Notes: a model not told the origin generated them from the letters alone. Shown: positions 46,593 to 55,097, numbered from the stretch's first letter. The stretch is DNA of 64,000 bases from Candidatus Butyricicoccus avistercoris (GCA_019113005.1 DXIE01000049.1:1-64000); one strand, 5' to 3'. Translations and numbers: made by a program.

Positions 46593-47258
46593 ATGTTAGA
46601 TATACAAAAAACGCTTTTTTCTTTACAAGATATTTCATATAAAGAGTTTACTTGCAAACTTATACCAAATATAGACCCTAATACGGTTATTGGTGTTAGA
46701 ATGCCTGAGCTTAGAAAACTTGCAAAACAAATAAAAGATTATGATTTTAATAATTTACCCCATAAATATTATGAAGAAAATAATCTTCATGGGCTTATAA
46801 TCTGTGAAATCAAAGATTATGATAAACTAATATCTGAATTATCTAAATTTTTAGATTATGTTGATAACTGGGCAACTTGCGATTTATTAAGTCCAAAACT
46901 CTTTAAAAAACACCCTGAAAATCTTATAAATCAAGTTAAATTATGGCTTAATTCGGGTAAAACATATCATATTAGATTTGCAATAAGCATACTTTTACGT
47001 TACTATCTTGATGATATGTTCAAAATAGAATATGTAGATTTAGTAAGCAATACAAAATCAGAAGAATACTATGTAAATATGATGATTGCATGGTATTTTG
47101 CCGAGGCTCTTGTAAAACAATATGATATCGCTGTTAAGTATATAATAGAACAAAAACTCGATAAATTTACACATCAAAAGGCAATCCAAAAAGCAATAGA
47201 CAGTCACAGAATAAGTGATGAGCAAAAAGCATTTTTAAAAACTTTACGCATAAAATAA
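46593..47258 (+). CDS. AlkD-like HEAT-repeat DNA alkylation repair protein
   Basis: 221 residues, almost entirely helical. IGVRMPELRKLAKQI at about residue 30, LHGLIICEIKDY, YVDNWATCDLLSPKLF and MMIAWYFAEALVK match the DNA_alkylation_repair family, whose HEAT repeats form a glycosylase cleft. The Asp of VDNWATCD corresponds to the conserved catalytic region. AGGAG precedes ATG. Directly after the purL terminator, so probably with its own promoter or readthrough. Confidence 0.87.
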   Translation: MLDIQKTLFSLQDISYKEFTCKLIPNIDPNTVIGVRMPELRKLAKQIKDYDFNNLPHKYYEENNLHGLIICEIKDYDKLISELSKFLDYVDNWATCDLLSPKLFKKHPENLINQVKLWLNSGKTYHIRFAISILLRYYLDDMFKIEYVDLVSNTKSEEYYVNMMIAWYFAEALVKQYDIAVKYIIEQKLDKFTHQKAIQKAIDSHRISDEQKAFLKTLRIK

Positions 47259-47260
47259 CA

Positions 47261-47298
47261 AAAAAACTCCAAGGCTAAATTAAACCTTGGAGTTTTAA
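47261..47298. terminator. Bidirectional terminator
   Basis: Perfect 12-base stem aaaactccaagg/ccttggagtttt with a 10-base loop, between the convergent AlkD-like and SLH genes. Confidence 0.92.
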
Positions 47299-47301
47299 TT
47301 T

Positions 47302-49902
47302 TTATCTGGACATTTTAACTCTTTGAGTTATTGATGAAGTTACTTCAAAATTTCTGTTAGAGTATGTTGAGTAGCCATTAGCTGTAACAGTTAAAGTATG
47401 TACACCACGTTTTACAGTGAATGATGCCATGCCATCTGCACCAGTTGTAACTGTTTTATTATCTAACGTTACAACTGCACCACTTATATATGCACCAGAG
47501 CTTTCAGTAACCGCTATTTTAATAGTCTCCTCTAAAGCTACATTCATATTAACACTTTGTGCATATGATATATTTACATTTTTAGTGACCTTCTCGAAAT
47601 TTGTACCGCTTACTGTTATGGTATAATTGCCTTTTTTAACATAAAATGTTGCAATACCTGATGAATCACTTATTTTTTCCTGTGCTTTTGAAGCGGTATC
47701 ATCTGTGCTATCTTGAGGAGCTATATTTACTGATGCATTTTTTACAGCTGAACCTAAATCATCAGTAATTGACACTCTAACTGCATAAGTAGTTACATAA
47801 TTTACTCTTAAAACGGGATTTACGCCCTCAGACATTTCAAAACGTAAATCTATATAACTTCTGCTATCAGATGCGAGTGATGCAAGAGCAGATTTATTTA
47901 TAAGGATATCACCAGAAGAAGAAATTGTATAGTGCCAACCTTCATCAAGTACCTTGTCTGTGCCAACTGCAACAATCCTCTTTAAAACTGCATTGTTTAC
48001 AGCATTTAATTTAACGCTTACATCACCATATTCAGTGCTTTGTTCATTTGCATCAAAATCAACTTGTGTTGAAGAAAGTGAATTTACTGGGGTTGAATCC
48101 TTAATTGTAATCTGTGCAGTAACCGCATTATTTTTTGACATATTAAATGTTATATTTAATGTGCCTATGCTTTTGGAGTTTAGATAGCTTGATTTAAGTT
48201 CAACAACGCCTGTTGATGATTGATAAACATAGTCATTACCCATTGTTAAAGTCTTACCAGAAACAGTTATATTGTTAAGCAAAACACCTTTTGCAGATGC
48301 AATAGTAAAGTATATACTACCGTTATTTGCAGATGCAGGGTTTTTATCAAATACGGCACTTGTTGGTGTTACGGTATTTTTATATGAATCAGAAATAGTT
48401 ATGTTTAATTTTGCCTTTGCTCCACCTGAGAATGTTAAATCTAATACATAATTACCTTCCGTTGATATGCTTTTTAGGAAAGTAGAATACAAACGTATAC
48501 CTTTCTCGGTTGTTCTATAATCTGTACCAACGGTTAAAATTTTGCCTTCAAGCTCGATTTTCTCTAGTGTTTTAGGGTCTTGAGATAGTGTAAACTCAAA
48601 ATAATCCTGTGTTTGCTGTGTTCCCTTATCCCAAGTCAGTTTATCAGGAGTTATTGAAACTGCTGTTTCTGACTTAACAACATTTCCGTTTATAGTTGCA
48701 GAAATGCCACCTGATAGTTTATAGCTGTTTGGTGTTATAGAGAAGTTAGAACCATTTGCAGATATATTAGCTTGATTAATCTTACCATATCCGCCTACAT
48801 TACCTGCCGCTTTCATATTTAATGTATTAATTTCTGATGTGGTAGAAAGTGTAACAGAAGTATTTGACAAAACATCAAGAGTCCATAACTTACCATCAAT
48901 AGTTACAGAGGTAGATGAACCACCTGAGATAGAGGCATCACTAAAACCACCCGCTGAGACATTAAGAGCAGATTCTTTTATTGAGGCTGTGCTTTGAATT
49001 TGTGTCAGTGAAACATTTGTATTGCCTGTTGCCGTTACCTCAACCAAACGGTTCATAGAAGAACCAATGATAATTGTTGGTGCATCGACATTTTCAAGTG
49101 TTACATTACCGCCTGAGATGATAAGTGTACCTGTCATTGATACATTTTTGAGTGTTACCTTATCAGAGCCAAGACCTTCCGTTATATATAAATCTCCTCC
49201 TACTTCAGCATTTGATAGTGTACAGCTCTCAGAAATTGTTACATTTTCAACATCATTTCTAAAATCAGCACCTGTATATTCTGCACCTTCTTCGCTAAGT
49301 GAGTTTCCGAGATAAGAATATAAAATCTTAGCTATCTCTGAGCGTCTTATAGTATTTTGTGGTTTAAAATCACCCTCAGGATAACCTGTTATGTAGCCTT
49401 TTTTAACAGCTTCATAGATATAACCTGCACTCCAAGTGCTTATTTTATTCTTATCTGTAAATGAAAGCTGACTAGGAGTTACTGCATCTGCTGTTGTGGT
49501 TTTATAAAGTCTGCCGATAATAGTTGCAGCTTGTTCACGGGTTACGTCACCATCTGGGTCCATTTTGTTATTACCCACACCATTTATATAGCCATATTTT
49601 TCAGCTATTTGTATTTCTGGGTAATACCAAGCATCATCTTTTACATCAGTATAATTTATTTCAGCTTTTTCTGTAAAATGAAATGCTCTATTTATATATC
49701 TGATAAATTCTGCACGACTTATAGTCGCATCAGGTGTATAGTTACCTGTTTGAGCACTTGGGTTTATAACACCTTGTTCATTTAGATATTTAATATACTT
49801 TTCTGACCAATGACCAGTTATATCACTAGCAGCAAATGCTGTTGGCATTGTACCTATTATCATAGAGGCAGACATAAGTGCTGCAAGTATTCTTTTTTTC
49901 AC
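47302..49902 (-). CDS. S-layer homology (SLH) domain surface protein with Ig-like modules
   Basis: 866 residues from GTG 49902, 6 bases after GAGGTG. A signal peptide (KKRILAALMSASMIIGTMPTAFAA) is followed by three SLH domains at about residues 25-200 (ITGHWSEKYIKYL; KDDAWYYPEIQIAEKYGYI; STWSAGYIYEAVKKGYITG). Next is a beta-helix-like repetitive region rich in TLKNVSM-type strands, then three X2/Ig-like modules with the recurring pattern F-D-x-N...LTMGNDY, and two carboxypeptidase-regulatory-like Ig folds near the C-terminus. It should be anchored to the cell wall polymer through SLH. Role may be adhesion or carbohydrate binding. No enzyme domain is visible. Confidence 0.9.
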   Translation of the reverse strand: MKKRILAALMSASMIIGTMPTAFAASDITGHWSEKYIKYLNEQGVINPSAQTGNYTPDATISRAEFIRYINRAFHFTEKAEINYTDVKDDAWYYPEIQIAEKYGYINGVGNNKMDPDGDVTREQAATIIGRLYKTTTADAVTPSQLSFTDKNKISTWSAGYIYEAVKKGYITGYPEGDFKPQNTIRRSEIAKILYSYLGNSLSEEGAEYTGADFRNDVENVTISESCTLSNAEVGGDLYITEGLGSDKVTLKNVSMTGTLIISGGNVTLENVDAPTIIIGSSMNRLVEVTATGNTNVSLTQIQSTASIKESALNVSAGGFSDASISGGSSTSVTIDGKLWTLDVLSNTSVTLSTTSEINTLNMKAAGNVGGYGKINQANISANGSNFSITPNSYKLSGGISATINGNVVKSETAVSITPDKLTWDKGTQQTQDYFEFTLSQDPKTLEKIELEGKILTVGTDYRTTEKGIRLYSTFLKSISTEGNYVLDLTFSGGAKAKLNITISDSYKNTVTPTSAVFDKNPASANNGSIYFTIASAKGVLLNNITVSGKTLTMGNDYVYQSSTGVVELKSSYLNSKSIGTLNITFNMSKNNAVTAQITIKDSTPVNSLSSTQVDFDANEQSTEYGDVSVKLNAVNNAVLKRIVAVGTDKVLDEGWHYTISSSGDILINKSALASLASDSRSYIDLRFEMSEGVNPVLRVNYVTTYAVRVSITDDLGSAVKNASVNIAPQDSTDDTASKAQEKISDSSGIATFYVKKGNYTITVSGTNFEKVTKNVNISYAQSVNMNVALEETIKIAVTESSGAYISGAVVTLDNKTVTTGADGMASFTVKRGVHTLTVTANGYSTYSNRNFEVTSSITQRVKMSR

Positions 49903-49989
49903 AAAAATCACCTCATAGTTATTTTTTATCATGCTTATTATACACTTTTAATATATATTTTTCAATCTATTGAGCCTAAACTTAATATA

Positions 49990-50787
49990 TTATACACTTT
50001 TGATGTAATTTACAAACTGTCTGCCTTTTCGGCTTTGACCTCCAAGTTCGGTTATTTTACATCTGCCCTTGGTTCTCACAGTTATTCTATCACCTATATT
50101 TACATCAAATCCCGCTTTTAAACATGGCTTATTATTTACAAAAACCATACCTTTTTCAATAAACTCCTTAGCATCACTTCTTGAAAGCTTAAATACAAGT
50201 GAAATAATGCTGTCAATTCTAAGTGATGCAACCGAGCCACTGCCTTCGGTTTGATTTTCTTTAGGTATTATTAATTCATCTAATATTTTTTGAGATACTG
50301 ATATTTGTTTTCTTCCAGCTTGTACTAAATTTAACTGTATAAATTCGGCTACTTCCTGCATTACAAGTATTTCAGCACCATTAGAGCTAACTAAAATATC
50401 ACCTATTCTATCTCTATTTAACTGCATGCCCATAATAGAACCTAAATAATCTCTATGTGTCAAATTATCTTGTGGATTTTTAACCGCTCTTAATAAAACT
50501 ATTGGACTATTTTGCACTGCCTCCTCTTTTGTCATATAATCGGGGAAAAATATTGCACATGTTCTCTCAGCATCTTGATAACCTCCCCAAAATACACAGT
50601 TATATTTGCCATCTGCTTCATTTATAGCTTTTTCTGCTAATGCTCTTTGACGTAAATCTAAAAACCTTGTATTTGTCATATAGTTTTTGCTTAAACAGGT
50701 ATTAAGTTTATCAAGCACCGATGCAATCAAAATTTTATCTTCTTCATTTTGAGCAAGTAATCGTATTATATCCTGTTTTTGTTTCAT
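49990..50787 (-). CDS. YlmH-like S4 domain RNA-binding protein
   Basis: 265 residues. The N-terminal region has the YlmH features RFLDLRQRALAEKAI and GGYQDAERTCAIFFPDYM; GSIMGMQLNRDRIGDILV follows; the C-terminal S4 domain spans about residues 185-245 (SLVFKLSRSDAKEFIEKGMVFVNNKPCLKAGFDV). In Bacillus ylmH lies in the division cluster; here it stands alone, between the SLH gene and birA. The family is linked to ribosome quality control and division. Confidence 0.92.
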   Translation of the reverse strand: MKQKQDIIRLLAQNEEDKILIASVLDKLNTCLSKNYMTNTRFLDLRQRALAEKAINEADGKYNCVFWGGYQDAERTCAIFFPDYMTKEEAVQNSPIVLLRAVKNPQDNLTHRDYLGSIMGMQLNRDRIGDILVSSNGAEILVMQEVAEFIQLNLVQAGRKQISVSQKILDELIIPKENQTEGSGSVASLRIDSIISLVFKLSRSDAKEFIEKGMVFVNNKPCLKAGFDVNIGDRITVRTKGRCKITELGGQSRKGRQFVNYIKSV

Positions 50788-50803
50788 ATAAATATTATCT
50801 CCG

Positions 50804-50831
50804 TTGTATTTATTATATATTATGTTACAAT
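50804..50831 (+). promoter_or_regulatory. Possible birA promoter with TTGTA/TACAA dyad
   Basis: TTGTAT, 16-base spacer, TACAAT. The same bases give an imperfect TTGTA...TACAA dyad, reminiscent of clostridial BirA operators, but the match is weak. Confidence 0.3.
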
Positions 50832-50861
50832 ATAGAAAGAGTCTTTCACAGGAGGAGTTTT

Positions 50862-51839
50862 ATGATTCGTGAAAAAGTGCTTTATGAACTTGAAATAAAT
50901 AGGGGAAAACAAATCTCTGGTGGTATGCTTGCAAAAAAGCTAGGCGTATCAAGAGCTGCTATATGGAAAGCTATTTCTTCACTTCGTGATGAAGGTATGA
51001 ATATAACATCTGTAACAGGTGGTGGTTACTGCCTTACAAACGATGATGATACAATAAATGAACAAAGCATACATGCACTCAGAAAAACTAAAGTTATTGG
51101 TTCATCGCTCATAGTTTTACCTGAGGTTACTTCAACAAATACTATACTAAAAAATGAATATTCACATAAAGATGAAGGTTTTACAGTTATATCCACAAGA
51201 CAAACAGCTGGTAAAGGACGCATGGGCAGAAGTTTTACTTCTCCAGATGGCGGAGTATACACAAGTATATTACTAAAACCTAATATGCCACTTGAAAATT
51301 TAAGTTTTCTCACAATATTAGCCGCTGTTGCTGCTTGTATTACCATTGAAAACTGCACCGACTTAAAACCACAAATAAAATGGGTTAACGATGTTTTGTT
51401 TGATAAGAAAAAGTTATGTGGAATACTAACCGAAGCATCTATTGAGGGTGAAACTGGAAATATTGACTATGTTGTTGTTGGTATAGGCATAAATGTTAGA
51501 ACAGATATCTCAAAAATGCCAAAAGAATTGCAAAACATAGCAGGTTCTATCTCAGATTTTTGCGAAAATCCACCTAGACGAGCTGAAATCGCCGCTACAC
51601 TTCTAAATGTATTTGAAGAATGTTACAATATTCTTTGCTCTGAAGATGGTGAAGCTAAGATTTTAAAGCTCTATGATGATAGACTTTGTTGCAAAAATGA
51701 AACAGTTGAGGTTTATACTGCCAGTGAGCATTATAACGCAATATGTAAGGGTGTCAATTCCGCTGGAAACCTTATTGTACAAAAAGAAGATGGCACATTA
51801 ACTATTTTACAAGCTGGTGAAATAAGAATTAAAGTTTAA
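50862..51839 (+). CDS. birA: BirA, biotin-protein ligase with repressor domain
   Basis: 325 residues from ATG 50862, after GGAGGAG; the longer track version is not supported. N-terminal winged helix (LAKKLGVSRAAIWKAISSLRDEG), so it is the bifunctional type. The ligase domain has TSTN, GKGRMGRSFTSPDGG (the biotinyl-AMP loop), KWVNDVLFDKKKLCGILTE and VGIGINV, followed by the C-terminal SH3-like domain. It attaches biotin to carboxylases and may repress biotin genes. No biotin genes are in the window. It is convergent with niaR. Confidence 0.95.
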   Translation: MIREKVLYELEINRGKQISGGMLAKKLGVSRAAIWKAISSLRDEGMNITSVTGGGYCLTNDDDTINEQSIHALRKTKVIGSSLIVLPEVTSTNTILKNEYSHKDEGFTVISTRQTAGKGRMGRSFTSPDGGVYTSILLKPNMPLENLSFLTILAAVAACITIENCTDLKPQIKWVNDVLFDKKKLCGILTEASIEGETGNIDYVVVGIGINVRTDISKMPKELQNIAGSISDFCENPPRRAEIAATLLNVFEECYNILCSEDGEAKILKLYDDRLCCKNETVEVYTASEHYNAICKGVNSAGNLIVQKEDGTLTILQAGEIRIKV

Positions 51840-51845
51840 TGTATT

Positions 51846-52370
51846 TTATTCCTCATCATTAAATAGTATACCTTTTCTTTTTAATTCACTACAAATTCTG
51901 TCAAAAATCTCCTTAGAAGCACATCTTATTTTATGCAGATGCACTCCATCTGTAAGTGCTGAAAGTGGTCTTGCCTCTGTTTTTTGGAGTTTTTTTAAGA
52001 ATAAATCAGCATCAAATCGTGAATTGAGTTGTAAATTTGCACTTATTTCCCCATAAACCGCATGAGTGACTGTAACATCAATAATTTTTCCGCCAAAATC
52101 TAAAATAGTATATAGCTCATCTTCAAGCATGTCATTTGTATGCAAACAAGCTATACAGCCTTCATAAAAATCATTTTGTGGCTGTATATTTAATATATAA
52201 CCCCTTGGAGTGGCTTGAACTTCCAATCCACTCGCTCTTATAAGGGCTATATCCCCTACTATTATTTGACGGCTTACATTACATTCTTTTGCAAGTTTAC
52301 TTGCACTTACAGGCACAGGTGTATTATTTAAAATATATTTAATTTTTTCTCGTCTTTCACAGGCAATCAC
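51846..52370 (-). CDS. niaR: NiaR, nicotinate-responsive transcriptional repressor
   Basis: 174 residues. HTH_11 at residues 5-58 (RREKIKYILNNTPVPVSASKLAKECNVSRQ) followed by a 3H domain with conserved histidines in CLHTND, VTHAVYGEI and LTDGVHLHKIR. NiaR (YrxA) represses NAD synthesis and niacin uptake genes when nicotinate is plentiful. None of those genes is in the window, so it acts in trans. Only 6 bases separate it from the convergent birA. Confidence 0.93.
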   Translation of the reverse strand: MIACERREKIKYILNNTPVPVSASKLAKECNVSRQIIVGDIALIRASGLEVQATPRGYILNIQPQNDFYEGCIACLHTNDMLEDELYTILDFGGKIIDVTVTHAVYGEISANLQLNSRFDADLFLKKLQKTEARPLSALTDGVHLHKIRCASKEIFDRICSELKRKGILFNDEE

Positions 52371-52465
52371 TTTTTACCGCCTTCCTTCTTATTTTTTTGT
52401 TATTTTATCACACCATAATTTGTTTTACAAGTTACACACAGTTTACATAAAGTTAGGAGTTATTT

Positions 52466-53602
52466 ATGAAAGTAATGATTTTATCTGTAACTGCTGGTTT
52501 TGGCCATCATGCAACAGCCAAAGCAGCAGGTGATATGCTTGCAAGCCAAGGTGCTGAGGTTCGCACACTTGATGTTTACGAATATATAAACAGAGTAGTT
52601 AAAAGCACTATTGATAAAGGTTATTTATTCTCCTCAAAACACACAAAAGAGCTTTACAGACTTGTTTATGCTCTTGCAGAAAACCATGGCTCAAGCTACT
52701 TTACCACACCAATAAGTATACTTAATATTGTAAATGCTCTTGGTGCATCTAAATTTGCCCGTATTATAACTGATTTTAACCCTGATGTACTTGTTTGTAC
52801 CCATGTCTTTGCAGCACAGCTTATAAATGAAATCAAAAAACGTGGACTTCTTTCCACTCGCACAATAGGAATTATAACTGACTATACAATTCACCCTTAT
52901 TGGGAAAATGTACCTTATATAGACTATATCGTAACTGCAAGCGAACTTCTACATCATCGCTCTTTAAAACGTGGCATAACTGCCGACCGTTTACTTCATT
53001 TTGGTATACCAATTCACCCTAAATTCAGTAAACCTATTACCCGTGAAGATGCTTGCAAAGAACTTGGTATAGATGCTAATCGCCCAACTATACTTATGAT
53101 GGGCGGTAGTATGGGCTATTCCAATCACAAAAAAATAATACAAAGCCTTTTAACCATAGGTATGGATTTTCAAATGCTTGTTGTTTGCGGAAATAACAAA
53201 AAACAATATAAAAATCTTATTGAAACCCTTGATGAGTATAATGGCAAAGCCTCAATTTATCCTTATGGCTTTGTAACCAATGTAGAAGTTATGATGAGTG
53301 CATCAGATTGCATTATAACCAAACCAGGAGGACTTACCGTTTCTGAGGCACTTGCTAAAAATTTACCTATGATTTTAGTAAATCCTATACCAGGACATGA
53401 AGAACGCAATGTTGAGTTTTTGCTAAATAATGGCATTTCTTTATATGTAACAAAGACTTTCCCTGTTGATGAAGCTGTATATCATCTATTTAACAGCCCT
53501 GCAAGACTTGAAAGCATAAGAAAAACCATGCGTGAAGTGGCTCACCCTAATGCCACCAAACAGCTTTGTGATTTTATTATGCAAATGCCATCTGAAAATT
53601 AA
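52466..53602 (+). CDS. MGDG-synthase/UgtP-like diacylglycerol glycosyltransferase
   Basis: 378 residues of the GT28/MurG-like class. SVTAGFGHHATAKAAGDML is the glycine/histidine-rich acceptor-binding loop of the MGDG synthase family. The C-terminal donor site shows MMGGSMGYSNHK, YGFVTNVEVMMSASDCIITKPGGLTVSEALAKNLPMI and PIPGHEERNVEFL. It should transfer glucose or galactose to diacylglycerol at the membrane, making glycolipids or lipoteichoic acid anchors. AGGAG precedes ATG. Monocistronic, ending at a terminator. Confidence 0.92.
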   Translation: MKVMILSVTAGFGHHATAKAAGDMLASQGAEVRTLDVYEYINRVVKSTIDKGYLFSSKHTKELYRLVYALAENHGSSYFTTPISILNIVNALGASKFARIITDFNPDVLVCTHVFAAQLINEIKKRGLLSTRTIGIITDYTIHPYWENVPYIDYIVTASELLHHRSLKRGITADRLLHFGIPIHPKFSKPITREDACKELGIDANRPTILMMGGSMGYSNHKKIIQSLLTIGMDFQMLVVCGNNKKQYKNLIETLDEYNGKASIYPYGFVTNVEVMMSASDCIITKPGGLTVSEALAKNLPMILVNPIPGHEERNVEFLLNNGISLYVTKTFPVDEAVYHLFNSPARLESIRKTMREVAHPNATKQLCDFIMQMPSEN

Positions 53603-53605
53603 ATA

Positions 53606-53640
53606 CTAAAGGCGAGCTTTTTAAAAGCCCGCCTTTTTTA
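53606..53640. terminator. Bidirectional terminator
   Basis: aaaggcg/cgccttt stem, with one unpaired base on each side, extended by gctttt/aaaagc and bordered by T and A runs, between convergent genes. Confidence 0.88.
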
Positions 53641-53642
53641 TA

Positions 53643-54305
53643 TTACTTATTCATTAAATAAACATTAGCATTTGCCACGCCTAAAGAATAACAACGGTCA
53701 TGGTCACTTAAATAAATATCAATTTTATTTTGCTTGATAGCTCCGCCAGTATCCTCAGCGATAAATGAACCAAAGCCCTCAATAAAAACTTCACTTCCAA
53801 GTGGGATAACCTTTGGGTCTACTGCGATTGTGCGACCTTCTGTACACTTAGTACCTGTTGCTGTGTTATCACCATAACCACCACTGCACTGCTCACAAGC
53901 ACAATAGAATGTAAGCTTAAAGTTACCTAAAGCTGTACCATTTGCTGTAATAGAATCATTTGCAGCGTATGTTTCAGAATAAGCAACTACACGCTCATAA
54001 TTAGGGATATATGGGTTTGCTGCCTGAATAGCTTCTTGCTCCTCTGCGAGTTTTGCAGCCTCAATAGCTGCCTGACGAGCTGCAAGCTCCTCACGAGCAC
54101 GAACCATTTCTTCTGTTGTGCGAACTAAACCAATAGCAACTTGTTCATTGGATGAAATCATGCCGATAGAAGCTACTGATGTATCTGATGCAGGAATATT
54201 GCTTGAGATAGTAGCATCATGTGCGGAAGCTGAATTAATGCTTATTGCTGCACACAATGCAATAGCTGGTAGACTAAGCAGACTTTTCATCTTCTTGAAA
54301 TGCAT
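53643..54305 (-). CDS. Secreted 3D-domain protein (putative cell-wall hydrolase)
   Basis: 220 residues: a signal peptide ending near ISINSASA, an alanine/glutamate-rich helical linker (VRAREELAARQAAIEAAKLAEEQ), and a C-terminal 3D domain at about residues 125-220. The three diagnostic aspartates lie in TIAVDPKVIPLGS, AEDTGG and DIYLSDHD. CACEQCSGGYGDNTATG is the usual front of this fold. Such domains resemble MltA and occur in resuscitation factors and sporulation hydrolases; enzyme activity is assumed, not shown. AGGAG precedes ATG. It has a long structured leader and a strong promoter. Confidence 0.9.
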   Translation of the reverse strand: MHFKKMKSLLSLPAIALCAAISINSASAHDATISSNIPASDTSVASIGMISSNEQVAIGLVRTTEEMVRAREELAARQAAIEAAKLAEEQEAIQAANPYIPNYERVVAYSETYAANDSITANGTALGNFKLTFYCACEQCSGGYGDNTATGTKCTEGRTIAVDPKVIPLGSEVFIEGFGSFIAEDTGGAIKQNKIDIYLSDHDRCYSLGVANANVYLMNK

Positions 54306-54416
54306 AAAATAAACTCCTAGTTAAATATAGATTTCGCTCACAAGCGATATAGGCACTTGCCTTTTAAAAAAATCCTTTGCGGTGTTACCAAACTGTTTTT
54401 TGTTTGTTACCGCTTT
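54306..54416 (-). promoter_or_regulatory. Structured leader with terminator-like hairpin before the 3D-domain gene
   Basis: On the minus strand a hairpin at 54379-54413 (GCGGT/ACCGC extended by CAAAC/GTTTG) is followed within 6 bases by TTTTTTT (54372-54366). Two further hairpins come next: AGGCA/TGCCT (54351-54362) and TCGCT/AGCGA (54334-54347). The layout resembles transcription attenuation. I did not recognise a known riboswitch. Confidence 0.5.
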
Positions 54417-54422
54417 GTAATC

Positions 54423-54451
54423 ATCATACGCAAGTCAGCTCTCTTTGTCAA
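54423..54451 (-). promoter_or_regulatory. Promoter of the 3D-domain gene
   Basis: TTGACA, 17-base spacer, TATGAT on the minus strand; the expected start lies about 110 bases before the coding region. Confidence 0.82.
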
Positions 54452-54557
54452 ACAATTTCCCGAAAAAAATTTATTTTCTGATTTCTTTTTGTTATATTCA
54501 TTTTATATATTACTTTTTGTATTCATTATTTCCCGTATTTTTTAATAAAAATATTAT

Positions 54558-54585
54558 TTGTAATTTAATTCTGATATGTTATAAT
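54558..54585 (+). promoter_or_regulatory. Promoter of the small hydrophobic peptide gene
   Basis: TTGTAA, 16-base spacer, TATAAT. The transcript would start near 54592, just before the 5' hairpin. Confidence 0.6.
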
Positions 54586-54599
54586 AAATCTATTGTCTT

Positions 54600-54627
54600 A
54601 CTTCTTCCAAAATAATTGGAAGGAAGT
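54600..54627 (+). promoter_or_regulatory. 5' hairpin overlapping the ribosome binding region of the small peptide
   Basis: ttccaa/ttggaa around AATAA, extended by acttc/gaagt with one bulged G. The right arm contains the purine-rich GGAAGGAAG that should serve as ribosome binding site, so translation may be restrained. Confidence 0.6.
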
Positions 54628-54636
54628 GAAACCTGT

Positions 54637-54723
54637 TTGGAAGCTATCTCTACATTCTTATCTTCTGTTATGGCAGGTATCATATCTTATTATATCTGCA
54701 AATGGTTTGACAGTAAGTTTTAA
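54637..54723 (+). CDS. 28-residue hydrophobic peptide, type I toxin-like
   Basis: Too short for the ORF track. TTG start, 28 codons, TAA stop. The product is a single membrane-spanning helix (STFLSSVMAGIISYYICKW) with a short charged end (FDSKF). It resembles short membrane peptides that I recall as recurring in clostridial genomes, often annotated only as hypothetical, and in outline type I toxins. The gene is framed by a promoter, a 5' hairpin over the ribosome binding site, and tandem 3' hairpins with a strong terminator, the layout of a type I toxin mRNA. No antisense RNA gene was identified. The non-ATG start lowers certainty. Confidence 0.55.
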   Translation: MEAISTFLSSVMAGIISYYICKWFDSKF

Positions 54724-54738
54724 GACAATCAGCCTAAA

Positions 54739-54765
54739 ATTTGTCTTTTGAAATAAAAGACAAAT
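54739..54765 (+). other. Hairpin downstream of the small peptide gene
   Basis: Perfect 11-base stem atttgtctttt/aaaagacaaat with a 5-base loop, immediately followed by the terminator stem, giving two stacked hairpins at the 3' end. Confidence 0.75.
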
Positions 54766-54799
54766 CCCCCATGTACTGCAACTACATGGGGGACTTTTT
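54765..54799 (+). terminator. Terminator of the small peptide transcript
   Basis: Eleven-base stem tcccccatgta/tacatggggga, 7-base loop, then CTTTTTC. Confidence 0.92.
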
Positions 54800-54811
54800 C
54801 CAGTTTGGAAG

Positions 54812-54840
54812 TATTATTACATTCATCTGACGTAATAATA
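54812..54840. repeat. Inverted repeat
   Basis: tattattac/gtaataata separated by 11 bases. AT-rich and without a T run. Role unclear. Confidence 0.45.
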
Positions 54841-54952
54841 GCATATAACACTCTTTATTTCAAGTATACTATATAATTTTTAATTTTATACTTAATATAT
54901 TTTATCGCTGTACAAATAATTTTAGTTATGCTACAATTGTTATAATTGTTTA

Positions 54953-55097
54953 TCGGATTGTGGATATGCCCACTTTTATTATTTTGAAGATACGGAAGAC
55001 CTGACGGTGCTTTTAAACCGGTACTTCCTTAACTGGAGTTTTCCAGATATAAAAAACATTTATTTTGATTTTAGTAAAGGAAAGTGATATCGATATT
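54953..55097 (+). promoter_or_regulatory. Structured 5' leader of the RNase J gene
   Basis: Follows a TATAAT at 54941-54946 that lacks a good -35. Hairpins: outer ggaag/cttcc with inner cggt/accg (54994-55028), then ctgga/tccag (55033-55046). The GC content stands out from the surrounding AT-rich DNA, as expected for a conserved RNA structure. Confidence 0.45.

Noticed and set aside
54306-54416. c-di-AMP (ydaO) riboswitch before the 3D-domain gene
   Set aside because: Genomic context fits, but the conserved core sequences of the class are not visible.
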